A DNA stretch of 19,104 nucleotides from Parachlorella kessleri (taxonomy: Eukaryota > Chlorophyta > Trebouxiophyceae > Chlorellales > Chlorellaceae). The stretch covers positions 1 to 19,104 of the forward strand of contig BBXU01002864.1 of NCBI GenBank assembly GCA_001598975.1, given 5' to 3'. Below are positions 1 through 8,683 of this stretch, piece by piece. How positions within the stretch are numbered: position 1 is the first letter of the stretch; every line of letters begins with the position of its first letter. A program made the translations under genes and the position numbers. The notes below the pieces were generated by a model. That model was not told the origin of the DNA and did not search any database. It saw only the letters and a list, made by a program, of their open reading frames with translations.

Positions 1-65
1 CCCACCCCCCAACCCCACACACACACACCCATCCCCACATCACCACCCATCACCCACACACACAC
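1..65. repeat. CA-rich low-complexity tract in a glycosylase intron
   Basis: The plus strand reads C- and A-rich with several (CA)n runs, so the transcribed minus strand is (GT)n. The tract starts exactly at the GTGTGTG splice donor that follows the exon ending at 66. It is therefore the first part of an intron whose other end is outside the window. Confidence 0.7.
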
Positions 66-2876
66 CTTGGCCCGCGTGGCTGCTTTCAGGGCCTTGGCCC
101 TTCCCGCCGCCAGCTCAGCGCCCGGCGGCAGCGGCTGGCAGGTCTCACACGCGTACGCGGTCCTGCCGGCCATGCCCCAGCTGCGGATGTCGCTGCCGCA
201 GCGCCCGCAGCGCTTGTGGTTGTAGATGTACCTGCAAGACTGGCACGCCGACCCTCGCGTAGTAGGACATTCTATGAACGCTTTTTGCATGCACTGATAG
301 TTTAAGGTGTGTCTGGAGCGCTGGAATGCAATGCAAAACAATGTTCACACCTGCCTTCAAAGAGGAAGAACTTTACCAACCCTTACCACCACATTACCCT
401 CTCTACCTGCGGGTCCAGGGCTTGCCAAGGGTTTTCGCCTCCTGGGGGTCCACCGTCAAGATGCTGCCGGTCTGGAACCCGCGCTGCAGCAGCAGCACGC
501 TGTGCTGCCACACGGTGTCCCAGGCCTCCCTGGTCAGCATCAGCCCGGGCTGCTCCTGCACTCATGGGCGGCACCAGGGCGCAGCATGCATGGGACTGGT
601 CATCCTTGGAAGGGAGAGCAACAAGTATGCATACTCTGTAGCACATGGCGCTGTGGTGGAAGACCCACTTGTGGCTCAGGCGCTTTTGCTTGCGGTGGCG
701 AGGTTACCACCCTTAGCGGCATGGGTCAGCAGGCACATGAGGGTGCGGTGGGTGGTCGGTAAGCCCAAGGACGCCGCCCAAGGCCCACCGCCCCAAGGTA
801 GCATCCCTGGAGGCATCCCTGCACCTACCGGGTGGATCCCCGCTTTGAACAGTATCTCTGCTCGGTAGATGTTGCCCACGCCTGCCACCACCGACTGGTC
901 CATCAGCAGCAGCCTGCAACGACATGAGCTGCAGTCGCTTGACAAACCCGATGATAAACACCTATTGGAGTTCCAGTTTGCTCGCGTGTGTTCCAGCTGA
1001 CGGTGTCAGGCCAACTCCCCAAGGGGCCAAGTCAGACGGGGCGGTGAAGGATCCAACAACGTAAGACGCCCAGTGGGGCTTGGTACACACCCACCCTACC
1101 ACCAAACTTGTCATCAGACTTCCACCCACCCAGGGGCATCAATGCTGGGCTGATACCGGTGCCTCCATGCCTCCTGTGGAATCCGTGGAAGCAAGCACAT
1201 CCCCTCCACCCTCTAGTTCTCTGCACCACCTTGACCTTCTTGTCACTGAGTAGTAACCCATTAGTCACGCACCCGACGGGCTTCCTGCTGGTGGAGACCC
1301 GCCTCCACGCCTCCTCGGGATCGGCGTCCTCCCTCAGAGGGTCCTGCCCCAGCTTGGAAGCCTTGGACTCGTAAAAGGCTGCAGTGGGTGTGGAACCGGC
1401 TCAGCAAAGTCAGGGGACACAACAACAGGATTGGCACTTACAAGCAGGGGTGCTGAACGAGGTTGGTACACTGCATTGAAAAGAAAAAGCAGCAGCAGGG
1501 AACCCAGATGGAGGGGTGAACCAAGGTGACGCATGTCCTGTTGTTGTGGGCCAAAAATGCATAGTAGAATAAACAATCTCCCCTACGCAGGCAATAACTG
1601 TAACCCGTCCAAGGAACCTAGGATAAGCAACGTCCCTGCCGCCACACACCATGTGAGGTGGGGGAGTGGGTGTTGTTCAAGTGCTTCCCCACAATGTCCC
1701 ATCATGGCACTCTCAACCTGAGTGGCCCTAAGTGCAAAACGCTGTCAAGACCATCACTGCACCACCGCTTACTACCCACCTAGGTTCCCATGCTGGACAG
1801 CTATGGCAGCCTCAGCCTGCAGAGGCCCTGACAGGTCACGACCATCAAGCATACCAAGCACCACTACCCGCTACCCACCTAGGTCCCCATGCTGGACTGT
1901 CATGGCGCTCAGCAGGGCTACCACCCCCAGCTCCTCATTCACCAAGCGCAGCCTGCACAGGTGTTGCCATGTGCAATTTCTCATGGAGTAGTCATGCGGA
2001 CTGGCGAAGGTTGCTCAGTGGCATTGCTAGACGACCATCAGCCCATCCCCAACTCTGGTAAGTACAGGGCAGCTTGCCCCGGGCCCCTCATCTCTGATCG
2101 GTATCACTGCCATGGTAAAATCCTTGCCATAGCCCTCCCTCCTGGATACAGGCCCCCTTGGTCATGTCCAAGTGATGGGATCGATCACATGCATAAGTCG
2201 AAAGACGCACCGGGTGGTTTCCCTGGGCTCTGGGCCTGGTAGCGCGGTCGTCTTGAACGCGCCCGACATGCCAAAGTGGATGTGCACCACCACAGGGCTG
2301 CTGGCGTCTCCAAAAAAGTAGAACAGGTTCTGCAGAGAAGGCAGGTTGACATGTACTGTTGACCTTGGCAAAGGTGGGACTCCAGCCAGCCGGGCTTGGC
2401 ACACTGCATACTAGCAGGGCTCAGACAGCATGCAGGGAACAAGTGCTGCAGCTGACTGACGATAGGCAGGTGGCATGATACCAACCGCATGGTTTTGGCT
2501 TCTCCGACCTGCGCCCACCTTGCCATGAACTTCTATACGAGTCAGGGGTTTGCCATTCACAGCAGCAGCACCTGCAGGTCACCAGCACACAGGGTCATTT
2601 CACATGGAATGCATGTGGCAACAAAAAGATAGACAGCAGTATAGCAGGTGCCAGCTGCGTCAGTTAGCAGAGGTGGGAGCAGGGAACAAGTGCAAAGGCC
2701 GTTGTTTGCTTTGGGTCAGGGGCTGCTGACTACCGGCTGTAACCGCTGTGCGCTTGTTTACAGGGCCATGCACCTTCAATGAACCGGTAATTTGGGGAGG
2801 TGGCTGCAAAGGCTTTTCCCAGCAAAAGCTTGCGGTGGTGCGCTGCCACCCTGTGGCACTGGTGGCCCTCAACCAT
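66..2876 (-). CDS. Nei/NEIL-type DNA glycosylase (endonuclease VIII family), 3' end outside window
   Basis: Base-excision repair enzyme that removes oxidised bases and nicks the strand (family knowledge). Exons in transcription order: 2876-2774, 2571-2519, 2329-2211, 1952-1879, 1378-1273, 913-829, 555-407, 231-66. All junctions are GT-AG and in phase, giving 285 residues. The N-terminus MVEGHQCHRVAAHHRKLLLG is the family's catalytic end, with Val2 in the nucleophile position and Glu3. Lys52 (VHGK|NLFYFF) sits where E. coli Nei has its catalytic Lys. The central DPLREDADPE precedes the helix-two-turn-helix LLMDQSVVAGVGNIYRAEIL (about 154-173), and the zinc finger is C238-X2-C241-X16-C258-X2-C261. 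The tail after the finger is rich in Ala/Lys/Arg. A further exon must lie beyond position 1, because a GTGTGTG donor follows AAG at 66. The start at 2876 was chosen because the family needs residue 2 at the mature N-terminus. Confidence in family is very high; substrate range is not visible. Confidence 0.95.
1680..1913 (-). repeat. Exon-intron tandem triplication inside the glycosylase gene
   Basis: Read on the minus strand, three units start at 1913, 1816 and 1717, so spacing is 97 and 99 bp. Unit 1 is the 3' part of the real exon (1952-1879) plus its donor and early intron. Unit 2 repeats GTCCAGCATGGG, then ACCTAG|GTGGGTAG with an intact donor, and is preceded by an acceptor-like CCTCTGCAG. 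Unit 3 keeps only GAGAGTGCCATGA-like sequence and a decayed remainder. The linkers share ATGGTC(G/T)TGAC and AGGGCC. The 37-nt pseudo-exon 1816-1780 would shift the reading frame if spliced in. Confidence 0.8.
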
Positions 2877-2972
2877 GTATATTGGCGTGCTGTGAAACCG
2901 CTTGGAAGCAGTGTTTGCAAAACTTCGTATTCTCAGCAGCGCTGAACGGTATCCAAGTCCTCGGAGGAGCAT
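2877..2972 (-). other. In-frame N-terminal extension of the glycosylase, candidate organelle-targeting peptide
   Basis: The glycosylase exon stays open for 32 codons upstream of its MVEG start, back to an ATG at 2972 that is directly preceded by an in-frame TGA. The 32 residues begin MLLRGLGYRSALLRIRSF and continue with NTASKRFHSTPIY. They contain many Arg/Ser residues and no acidic residue, typical of mitochondrial or plastid presequences. Initiation at 2972 could give an organellar form and initiation at 2876 a nuclear or cytosolic form. Only sequence composition supports this. Confidence 0.5.
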
Positions 2973-3400
2973 TCAGCGATCATGCGCTCGGAACTGCGTC
3001 GGACGTGGGAAGCATTTGACACACCGGAGGCAAAACTATTAAGGCAAGAAGTGCGCTTGATTGTGCCCAGAAAGCCTTCTGTGGTTACCCTGGTTCCCGG
3101 GGTTATCGCGCGTTAGGCGCCGGGGCGCAAGAACCTGTCCCAAATATTCTTGCACACTTGTTACAGACATGATCGCACGGATTCTGCAACGGGCATGGCA
3201 ACGGGGCTGTAGTAGCCGGGGCGAAAGCCGGGGCGAAGGGCCACCAAGTACCAGAATAGAGCAGCAGTGAAGGTAACAGCAAGGGTAACAGTAATCAGCT
3301 TGAGGCAACACACAATAGGGGTAAAAACCCTGCTTCGAGAGCAGTACTGCCAAGTCCAGGATTTTGTAGACAGACCCTACCAGTTGTAATAGTTCCGAAG
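2973..3400. other. Intergenic interval: GT77 3' UTR and glycosylase promoter side
   Basis: No coding exon was found. On the minus strand TGTAA (plus-strand TTACA, 3161-3165), about 236 nt past the glycosyltransferase stop, is the nearest match to the green-algal polyadenylation signal. A 12-bp direct repeat (AGCCGGGGCGAA) lies near 3215-3239. The remainder up to the glycosylase start presumably contains its promoter; no clear core element was seen. Confidence 0.45.
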
Positions 3401-6400
3401 TTAGGTTGCGGGCATGCCTGACCCATCAGGCCAAGGGTCAAGGGCACCTACGTCTCCCTCAACATACCTGCAGCAGGAAGCAATCTCTTCCCTCAGGGCA
3501 CAGCGTTGGCGCCGGCTGACATGTCCTTAGGTGCACACGGCTAACTCCGCCATGCTTATCCTGACATTGCCACCATCAATATCCAGGCAATCAACCAGCC
3601 TACTGTACAGCACCGCCTTGACGTGACTGTCAATACTGCTACACAATTGTTCCATCCACTATTCCTCAGACTGCAATGCGCCCTTGCCACCATGTTAACT
3701 GTCCAGGTCTTCGCATGCAAGAGCCTCTCACCGCTTCTCCACCGCCTTCATGCGCTCAAACTTCTCTGGGTGGGAGTTAACATGTATGAGCACGGGGCGG
3801 AGGGAGGCTAGTTCTGGGTCATGCCGCACCTGCAGGGAGTTCACATAGGCTGACTTATGTTGATGCATAGGAGAGAGGACCCAGCTGGTGAAACAGACAA
3901 TTAAGGCCAAAACCAAAGGCAGCACAGGGTGGGAGGGTGGGCAAATCTGCTGGAGCTTGACAGCTAGGCAGGAAAGGCATGTTGGTTCAAGGAGGTCCCC
4001 ATGCAATCCTGTGCATGTGCACTCCGCAAGGGCATCTTGCTGTGATGGTTCCTCCAGGCGCACCCGCTTGAACAGGGTCTTGCTATTCATGAAGAGAAGG
4101 TAATCCAGCACTCTGCGCGTCACGCCGGGGTCCTGCATTGAAAGATGCAACCTGCTTGCATGCTATGCTCAACGAAGGCATCAGACAAAGAAGCAGATTT
4201 TTCGCTATATGCCACCTTTGTTGAACTCCTGGCAAGTGCTGAGACAGCAGTGTGCAGATCTGCACATGACTGCCTTCCGAAGGGTCGCATGACAGCAGCC
4301 ATGCCAGCCCCCTGCCCTTCCAAGTGGGGTTGGCAATTCAACTCCTTCACTGCATGCCCAGGGCCCAGAGCTCTGCAAAAGCTGCTGCTTCCCTCAGCAT
4401 CGCCCTTCCTCGCTGCCGCACCATCTCGCCCATCAGCCGGCAGCCAATGAACCTGCCAGTGCCCCGCCTACCTTGTACCCTGGCCGGTTGGGGAAGAAGA
4501 TGCACTCATTGAAAACAGCCTGGTCCCACCCTCCCTCGGTCTCTAACCTATAGATGACCAAGTCAAGGAGGTCTCTGGCTGCCTTGGTTGACCTACGGAC
4601 AGGTTACAAAATGCATTGCTGTTGTAAGTTGATAGGGGCTGGAGGTTGGCATTGGCACAGCAGTGCAAGATTAAGCGCTGCCTTGGGTCACCTACATACA
4701 ACACCATGAAGGGCGGTGCCCATAGCATAGACGATAGTGACTGACCACCAGGCGATGCTGCTCAACACAGAAAGCATCCTTGAGACAAGTGCATGAATGC
4801 GTCCAAGCAGGTTGCTTGACGTGGGGTGAGACAGCCACTCATGCTTCTTTCTGTACTCCACAGCACAGCCAGATTGGAGAGGGTGGGCACTCGACCATCC
4901 TCGAGTCAACAGCAAGCGCAAGCAGGTACACAAATACACAAACCTCACGGGTTTTTAGAAACCCCCGGTCCGACATAGCACAGATTGGGGCAGCAGCACC
5001 GACAGGCGTCACCCCTCTACTAAGCAGCCTTTTAACCAAGTGGAGCATCAGATGCTCTGGTCCCCTGCATGCCGCGCCTTGCCTGATATAGAAGGTCCCG
5101 CTGTTAATGACAAACACGCGCATGGAGTGCGCATAGCGGCCCCAACCCATGGCGGGATCGTCCGCCACATCATTGTAGCCTGCAGGCAGGGTCACCCTGC
5201 CTCAGCCATGAAATTGAAAGCCACCCAGCAACACAAGCAGAGGATCAACATGAGTGAACCCTTCAAGATGCGTGGCTGGTGAAACAATGGCCCTTGCACC
5301 TGGACGGGATAACTCCCCAGCATAAAACAGTTTGGTAGCAGCAGGCCATCAGTGACAGGGACGTGTGACAGGAGCAAAGGGTGCTACTGTTGCACTGCTT
5401 AGCAGGCACCAGTCATGAAGCAGCTGGCATGGTTCCAGTCTTCCTGCAGTAACAAGACACCAGTGCAAGGGCAGCACACCCTTACCATAGGCGGTGCCGT
5501 TGTCCCAGCCGTCGCTCATGCCCTCAATGTCGCTGTCCCTCTTGAGGAAGTTGAAGGGGTTCTGCAGGAAGATGACGTCCACATCTGCAGTGGGGACCAA
5601 ATCCACAGTATTTACAGTAGCAGCACTGCAGGGCTGCTGCTTGCTGCCATGGTTGGGTGACAGCCAGCCTTGATGACCTGCAAGGTTGCCAAGTCTCTGC
5701 TACAGCCCTCGAGCCCTTGAGGGCAGTCGTACAGAGAGGAATTCCCCCATGAATACCTATATTGGATGAAGCTTAGTATAACACACAGTGTGGCCAGGGT
5801 GCATGTGTTCTACTCATCAAGCCAGGCGGGCCCTACCTGATAAGAAGACGCTGTAACCCAGGTCTACAAAGTGCGTGAGGATCCGGAACTTTAGGGCCGA
5901 CACTGCATGGTTTGAGCCAGCATCCTTCTGGGTCTCCGGAATCTGCAGAATCCAACGCTAGCCCTGCGTCCTTGGTTGCTCGCTTGGCTGAGTCGAACGT
6001 TTCGCAACGGGAGTGGGAGCGGTGGTGTGCAAGAGCAAGAGCAATACTGCCAGCAAGGTTGGGACGCCAGGCACCGTGGGTTGGGACCTGTGGCGTGCAT
6101 CCGCGACCACCGGCAGAACGTCCAACATCACACGCTCCTGCCAATTGGCTGGGCGGTAGGAAAGACACTGAGAGGACAACGTACAGGACGCCACGCACAA
6201 CAGCCTCCTGAAAAGCTGCTTGACCCACCGGCACATCCATGCGGAAAGCTGGGAAGGCCTGCTTGTCCATGGCTGCCTTGGTCTCGTCATCAAGAGCCAG
6301 GACCAGTGCATTCCTGATCCCCGCTCGCCGCACATTGGCCACCTGAGCTTGGGGCAACAACCCAAGGGTCACCATCTCCTGGCATAAGTTATGCCAGCCG

Positions 6401-8191
6401 CCAACAGCAGCACTAGGCCGCAGTATGGCCATGCTTTCTCTACGCTGTGCAGTGCAGGCAGCGAAGGGCGAACGATACCCAAACGTTGCCAGTTGCCCTG
6501 CCCTCCCCACACGCCCACCCTTGGTATCGCTCATGTACAGTCCCCGAAAAAGAGTGGAGTCAGGGACACTTCCACCATTCCAGCCGAAACCCACCACACC
6601 CAGCCGCCAAGACGTCACCTGGAGGCCAGCAGATGACTATAAGCAGCCTGGTCACGCTCCATACTAGGCCGGCCAAAGCTGTACCACACGACTTCCTGAT
6701 GGCTTGCACCACCAGATGGGCCCATGTGGACCCTCCCGATGGACGAGATCCTGGTGCTTGATGCAGTGAGTGAGGCTTACCCAGGACTCCAGCATGCCCC
6801 CAGGCCACGCCAGGTTTTTGTTGGACACCGCCAGCACCACCTCGTTGTTGACCGCAACCTGGAGCAGGAGTGGCACACTTGTGCATGTGTCGGTTTCAGA
6901 TTGGAGCAGAATGCCAGCTGCTTTTGCGTGCGGCCACCTAAAATATAGCATAGCGACAGAAAACAGTGGCGTGCCTCTGGGCAGCTACACAGGACGGACA
7001 GCAGGAGTGAGCAAGAATGAGACGAACCAAGGCCAGAAGAGTGGCGGAGAGGCTCGTGCATCCGCGTCTAAAAGCGACCCCGGATATGTGCACGATTGAC
7101 ATGGCCATGACTACCTTGCGCGTTAACCCACCCCTTCCCCGCGCGCTCCTCCCTACACACGTACACTCGCCCACCCACAACCCCCACTCAACCCACACCA
7201 CCACATGCCTTGCCTCTTGCACGCCTTGAACTCGCACATGCTCCGCCCAGAGGCTACAAGCAGCGCTGCACATATGTATTGTGATTCAGACCTCACCATC
7301 TGGTGCAGCGCCCTCGCGGGACTCCTCACGGCCCCTGGAGTGCTTAGCGCTCTAGCTGAGATGGCAAGCCCAAACCGTTGACTGTTCCCAGTGCGTCAGT
7401 AAGAGCCGGCTGATGTGTCGTGCAGGTAACCCCGCCGCCCGCTCACCCGTCGTAAGAAGGCCGCCAGCTCAGGAGTGGCTGTGTCTCTCTCCTCTGTTGG
7501 CAACACCACGGCATGCCGGTCGCTGCAGGTTCTGCCAGCTGTTGCCGCCGCCAGCTTCTGCACTTCGCTTCCAAGGCGGAGGAGACATGCAACGCATCTC
7601 AAGGTGCACGGCCTGAACACTCCGGGACTGACAGAAGCTGTCGCATGCGCTGTGAGCACAGCGCGCCAAAGCCTTGGATGACTGCTTTGCAGGGAACGAG
7701 TATAACAGGATATCGTGGTCCACCAGCCCTGCTGCAAACAAGTGGCGGAGAGTGCAAGTACCGCAATGGAAGACGAACTTGCCTTTTGCAAGGCGTCATT
7801 TTCTGCTCCCATGTTTCGCAGCTCCTCCTGAAGTGATGACAGAGACGACTGCACAGAAGCAGAGTGACTGGAAGTGTTTGTATGATGGTCAGGCACACTG
7901 ACCACCCAGGTGACCTCTACCCAGTTGCACAAGAATCTGGTTTAGTATTGGCACCGCTTGCTTAGATAAAGGTGGTGCGGTTGTGTTCACCTGAGTGAAC
8001 CACCTCACCTCGGCATTCCCTTGCCACCCAGAGCTCTGGCTGAAACTCGTTGTGCTGGCACTTGTGTAGATAGCGAGGCTGAGTGGGCCCAGCAACAAGT
8101 AGCACACCACCCCCATCACCAGCCCTAAAGTTGCACTCATCACCAAAGTGCGCAGCGACCAACGCCGTCTGGGCCGCTGCATACGAACCAT
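3401..8191 (-). CDS. GT77-family glycosyltransferase (XEG113/RRA-like extensin arabinosyltransferase relative), type II membrane protein
   Basis: Twelve exons: 8191-7931, 7848-7783, 7557-7447, 6858-6781, 6342-6229, 5942-5837, 5584-5486, 5179-5083, 4592-4472, 4132-4064, 3829-3732, 3467-3401 (TAA). Together they give 428 residues, all in phase. The start ACCATGG is a strong initiation context. Residues 1-16 are Arg-rich, followed by one hydrophobic helix (about 16-42), then a Ser/Thr-rich stem with a short coiled-coil-like stretch ([16 protein letters not shown]). That is a type II Golgi topology. Catalytic-domain landmarks are [32 protein letters not shown], the D246-V-D248 metal/nucleotide-sugar motif, [75 protein letters not shown] and DPWPDGS. 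The order matches plant XEG113 in the nucleotide-diphospho-sugar transferase domain. In plants the family adds arabinose to hydroxyproline-rich wall glycoproteins; the same role here is inferred. The first splice (7931/7848) is the least certain because it was picked by phase. Two introns use GC donors. Confidence 0.93.
4593..5082 (-). other. GC-AG intron in the GT77 gene
   Basis: The exon ends ...TATATCAG and the intron starts GCAAGG; the acceptor is CCGTAG before GTCAACCAAGG. Joining gives [14 protein letters not shown] in frame. No GT donor near this position keeps the strongly conserved GWGRYAHSM exon joined to the GWDQAVFNE exon. Confidence 0.8.
7558..7782 (-). other. GC-AG intron in the GT77 stem region
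   Basis: The exon ends GCCTTGCAAAAG and the intron starts GCAAGT, the usual GC-donor consensus; the acceptor is AAGTGCAG. Both flanks are phase 0, giving [16 protein letters not shown]. The stem is poorly conserved, so the exact borders rest on phase and splice consensus. Confidence 0.6.
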
Positions 8192-8683
8192 GGTGCCCTA
8201 ATAGCACGGAGAACTAGTCAGAGGAGAACTAGTCAGGGAGCTCCTGGCCTGATGCTACCATCCGACCGGAACACTGAATTTGGAAAGGAGTAGGGGCGCC
8301 TTGGGTATTGCACACGAACAGCAGCGTCAGCAGAAAGGTAGCCAGCTAAGCAGTGGAGTGCGGGCCTTGGTGCAGATCTCGCTTATTTTGTTTTGGAACA
8401 ATGCAATCTATGGTGCCCGCGCAGAAGAATTTGACCCATGATTTGGCCCATGGACTTGCAAAGGAGTATGCTGTGCATGCGGTCATCTAGTGCGCGGGCG
8501 GAATGGGAGACAGCCCCCCTTGTTTTGGGTTGTCTCGTGTCACCGTCGGTATAGTCCGACATCCGTACTGCTTACTTACAATGTCTCGACAGCGTCGTGG
8601 CGGGAGCACCCAGGTTGTGTCTCACAACCTTTGAAAAAGCTATGAGAAAAACGCCATAGCAACGGCGTAAGCTCCTGTTAAAG
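8192..8683. promoter_or_regulatory. Shared 5' region of two divergent genes
   Basis: The GT77 start (8191, minus) and the acyltransferase start (8684, plus) face away from each other across 492 bp. No exon was found here, so both promoters and 5' leaders must lie in it. A 15-bp direct repeat around GGAGAACTAGTCAG occurs twice (8208-8236), 17 bp upstream of the GT77 ATG. On the other side a GCTATG...CATAGC inverted repeat (about 8639-8660) lies in the acyltransferase leader. No convincing TATA box was identified. Confidence 0.6.

Noticed and set aside
962..996. A 35-nt minus-strand micro-exon reading TGTPIG, close to the family's RTPIG before the helix-two-turn-helix
   Set aside because: Joining it to the exon at 913 puts LLLMDQ out of frame. 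The exon 1378-1273 ending RKPVG joins 913 directly in phase, so TPIG is a coincidence.
6640..6740. Intronic minus-strand stretch [16 protein letters not shown], resembling the start of the next GT77 exon ([17 protein letters not shown])
   Set aside because: No AG acceptor precedes it, nucleotide similarity is weak, and the flanking exons already join in phase with a conserved result. It might be a third decayed exon copy, but the evidence is too thin to claim.
7131..7205. C/A-rich tract considered as a microsatellite
   Set aside because: It is compositionally biased within a GT77 intron but has no regular repeat unit.
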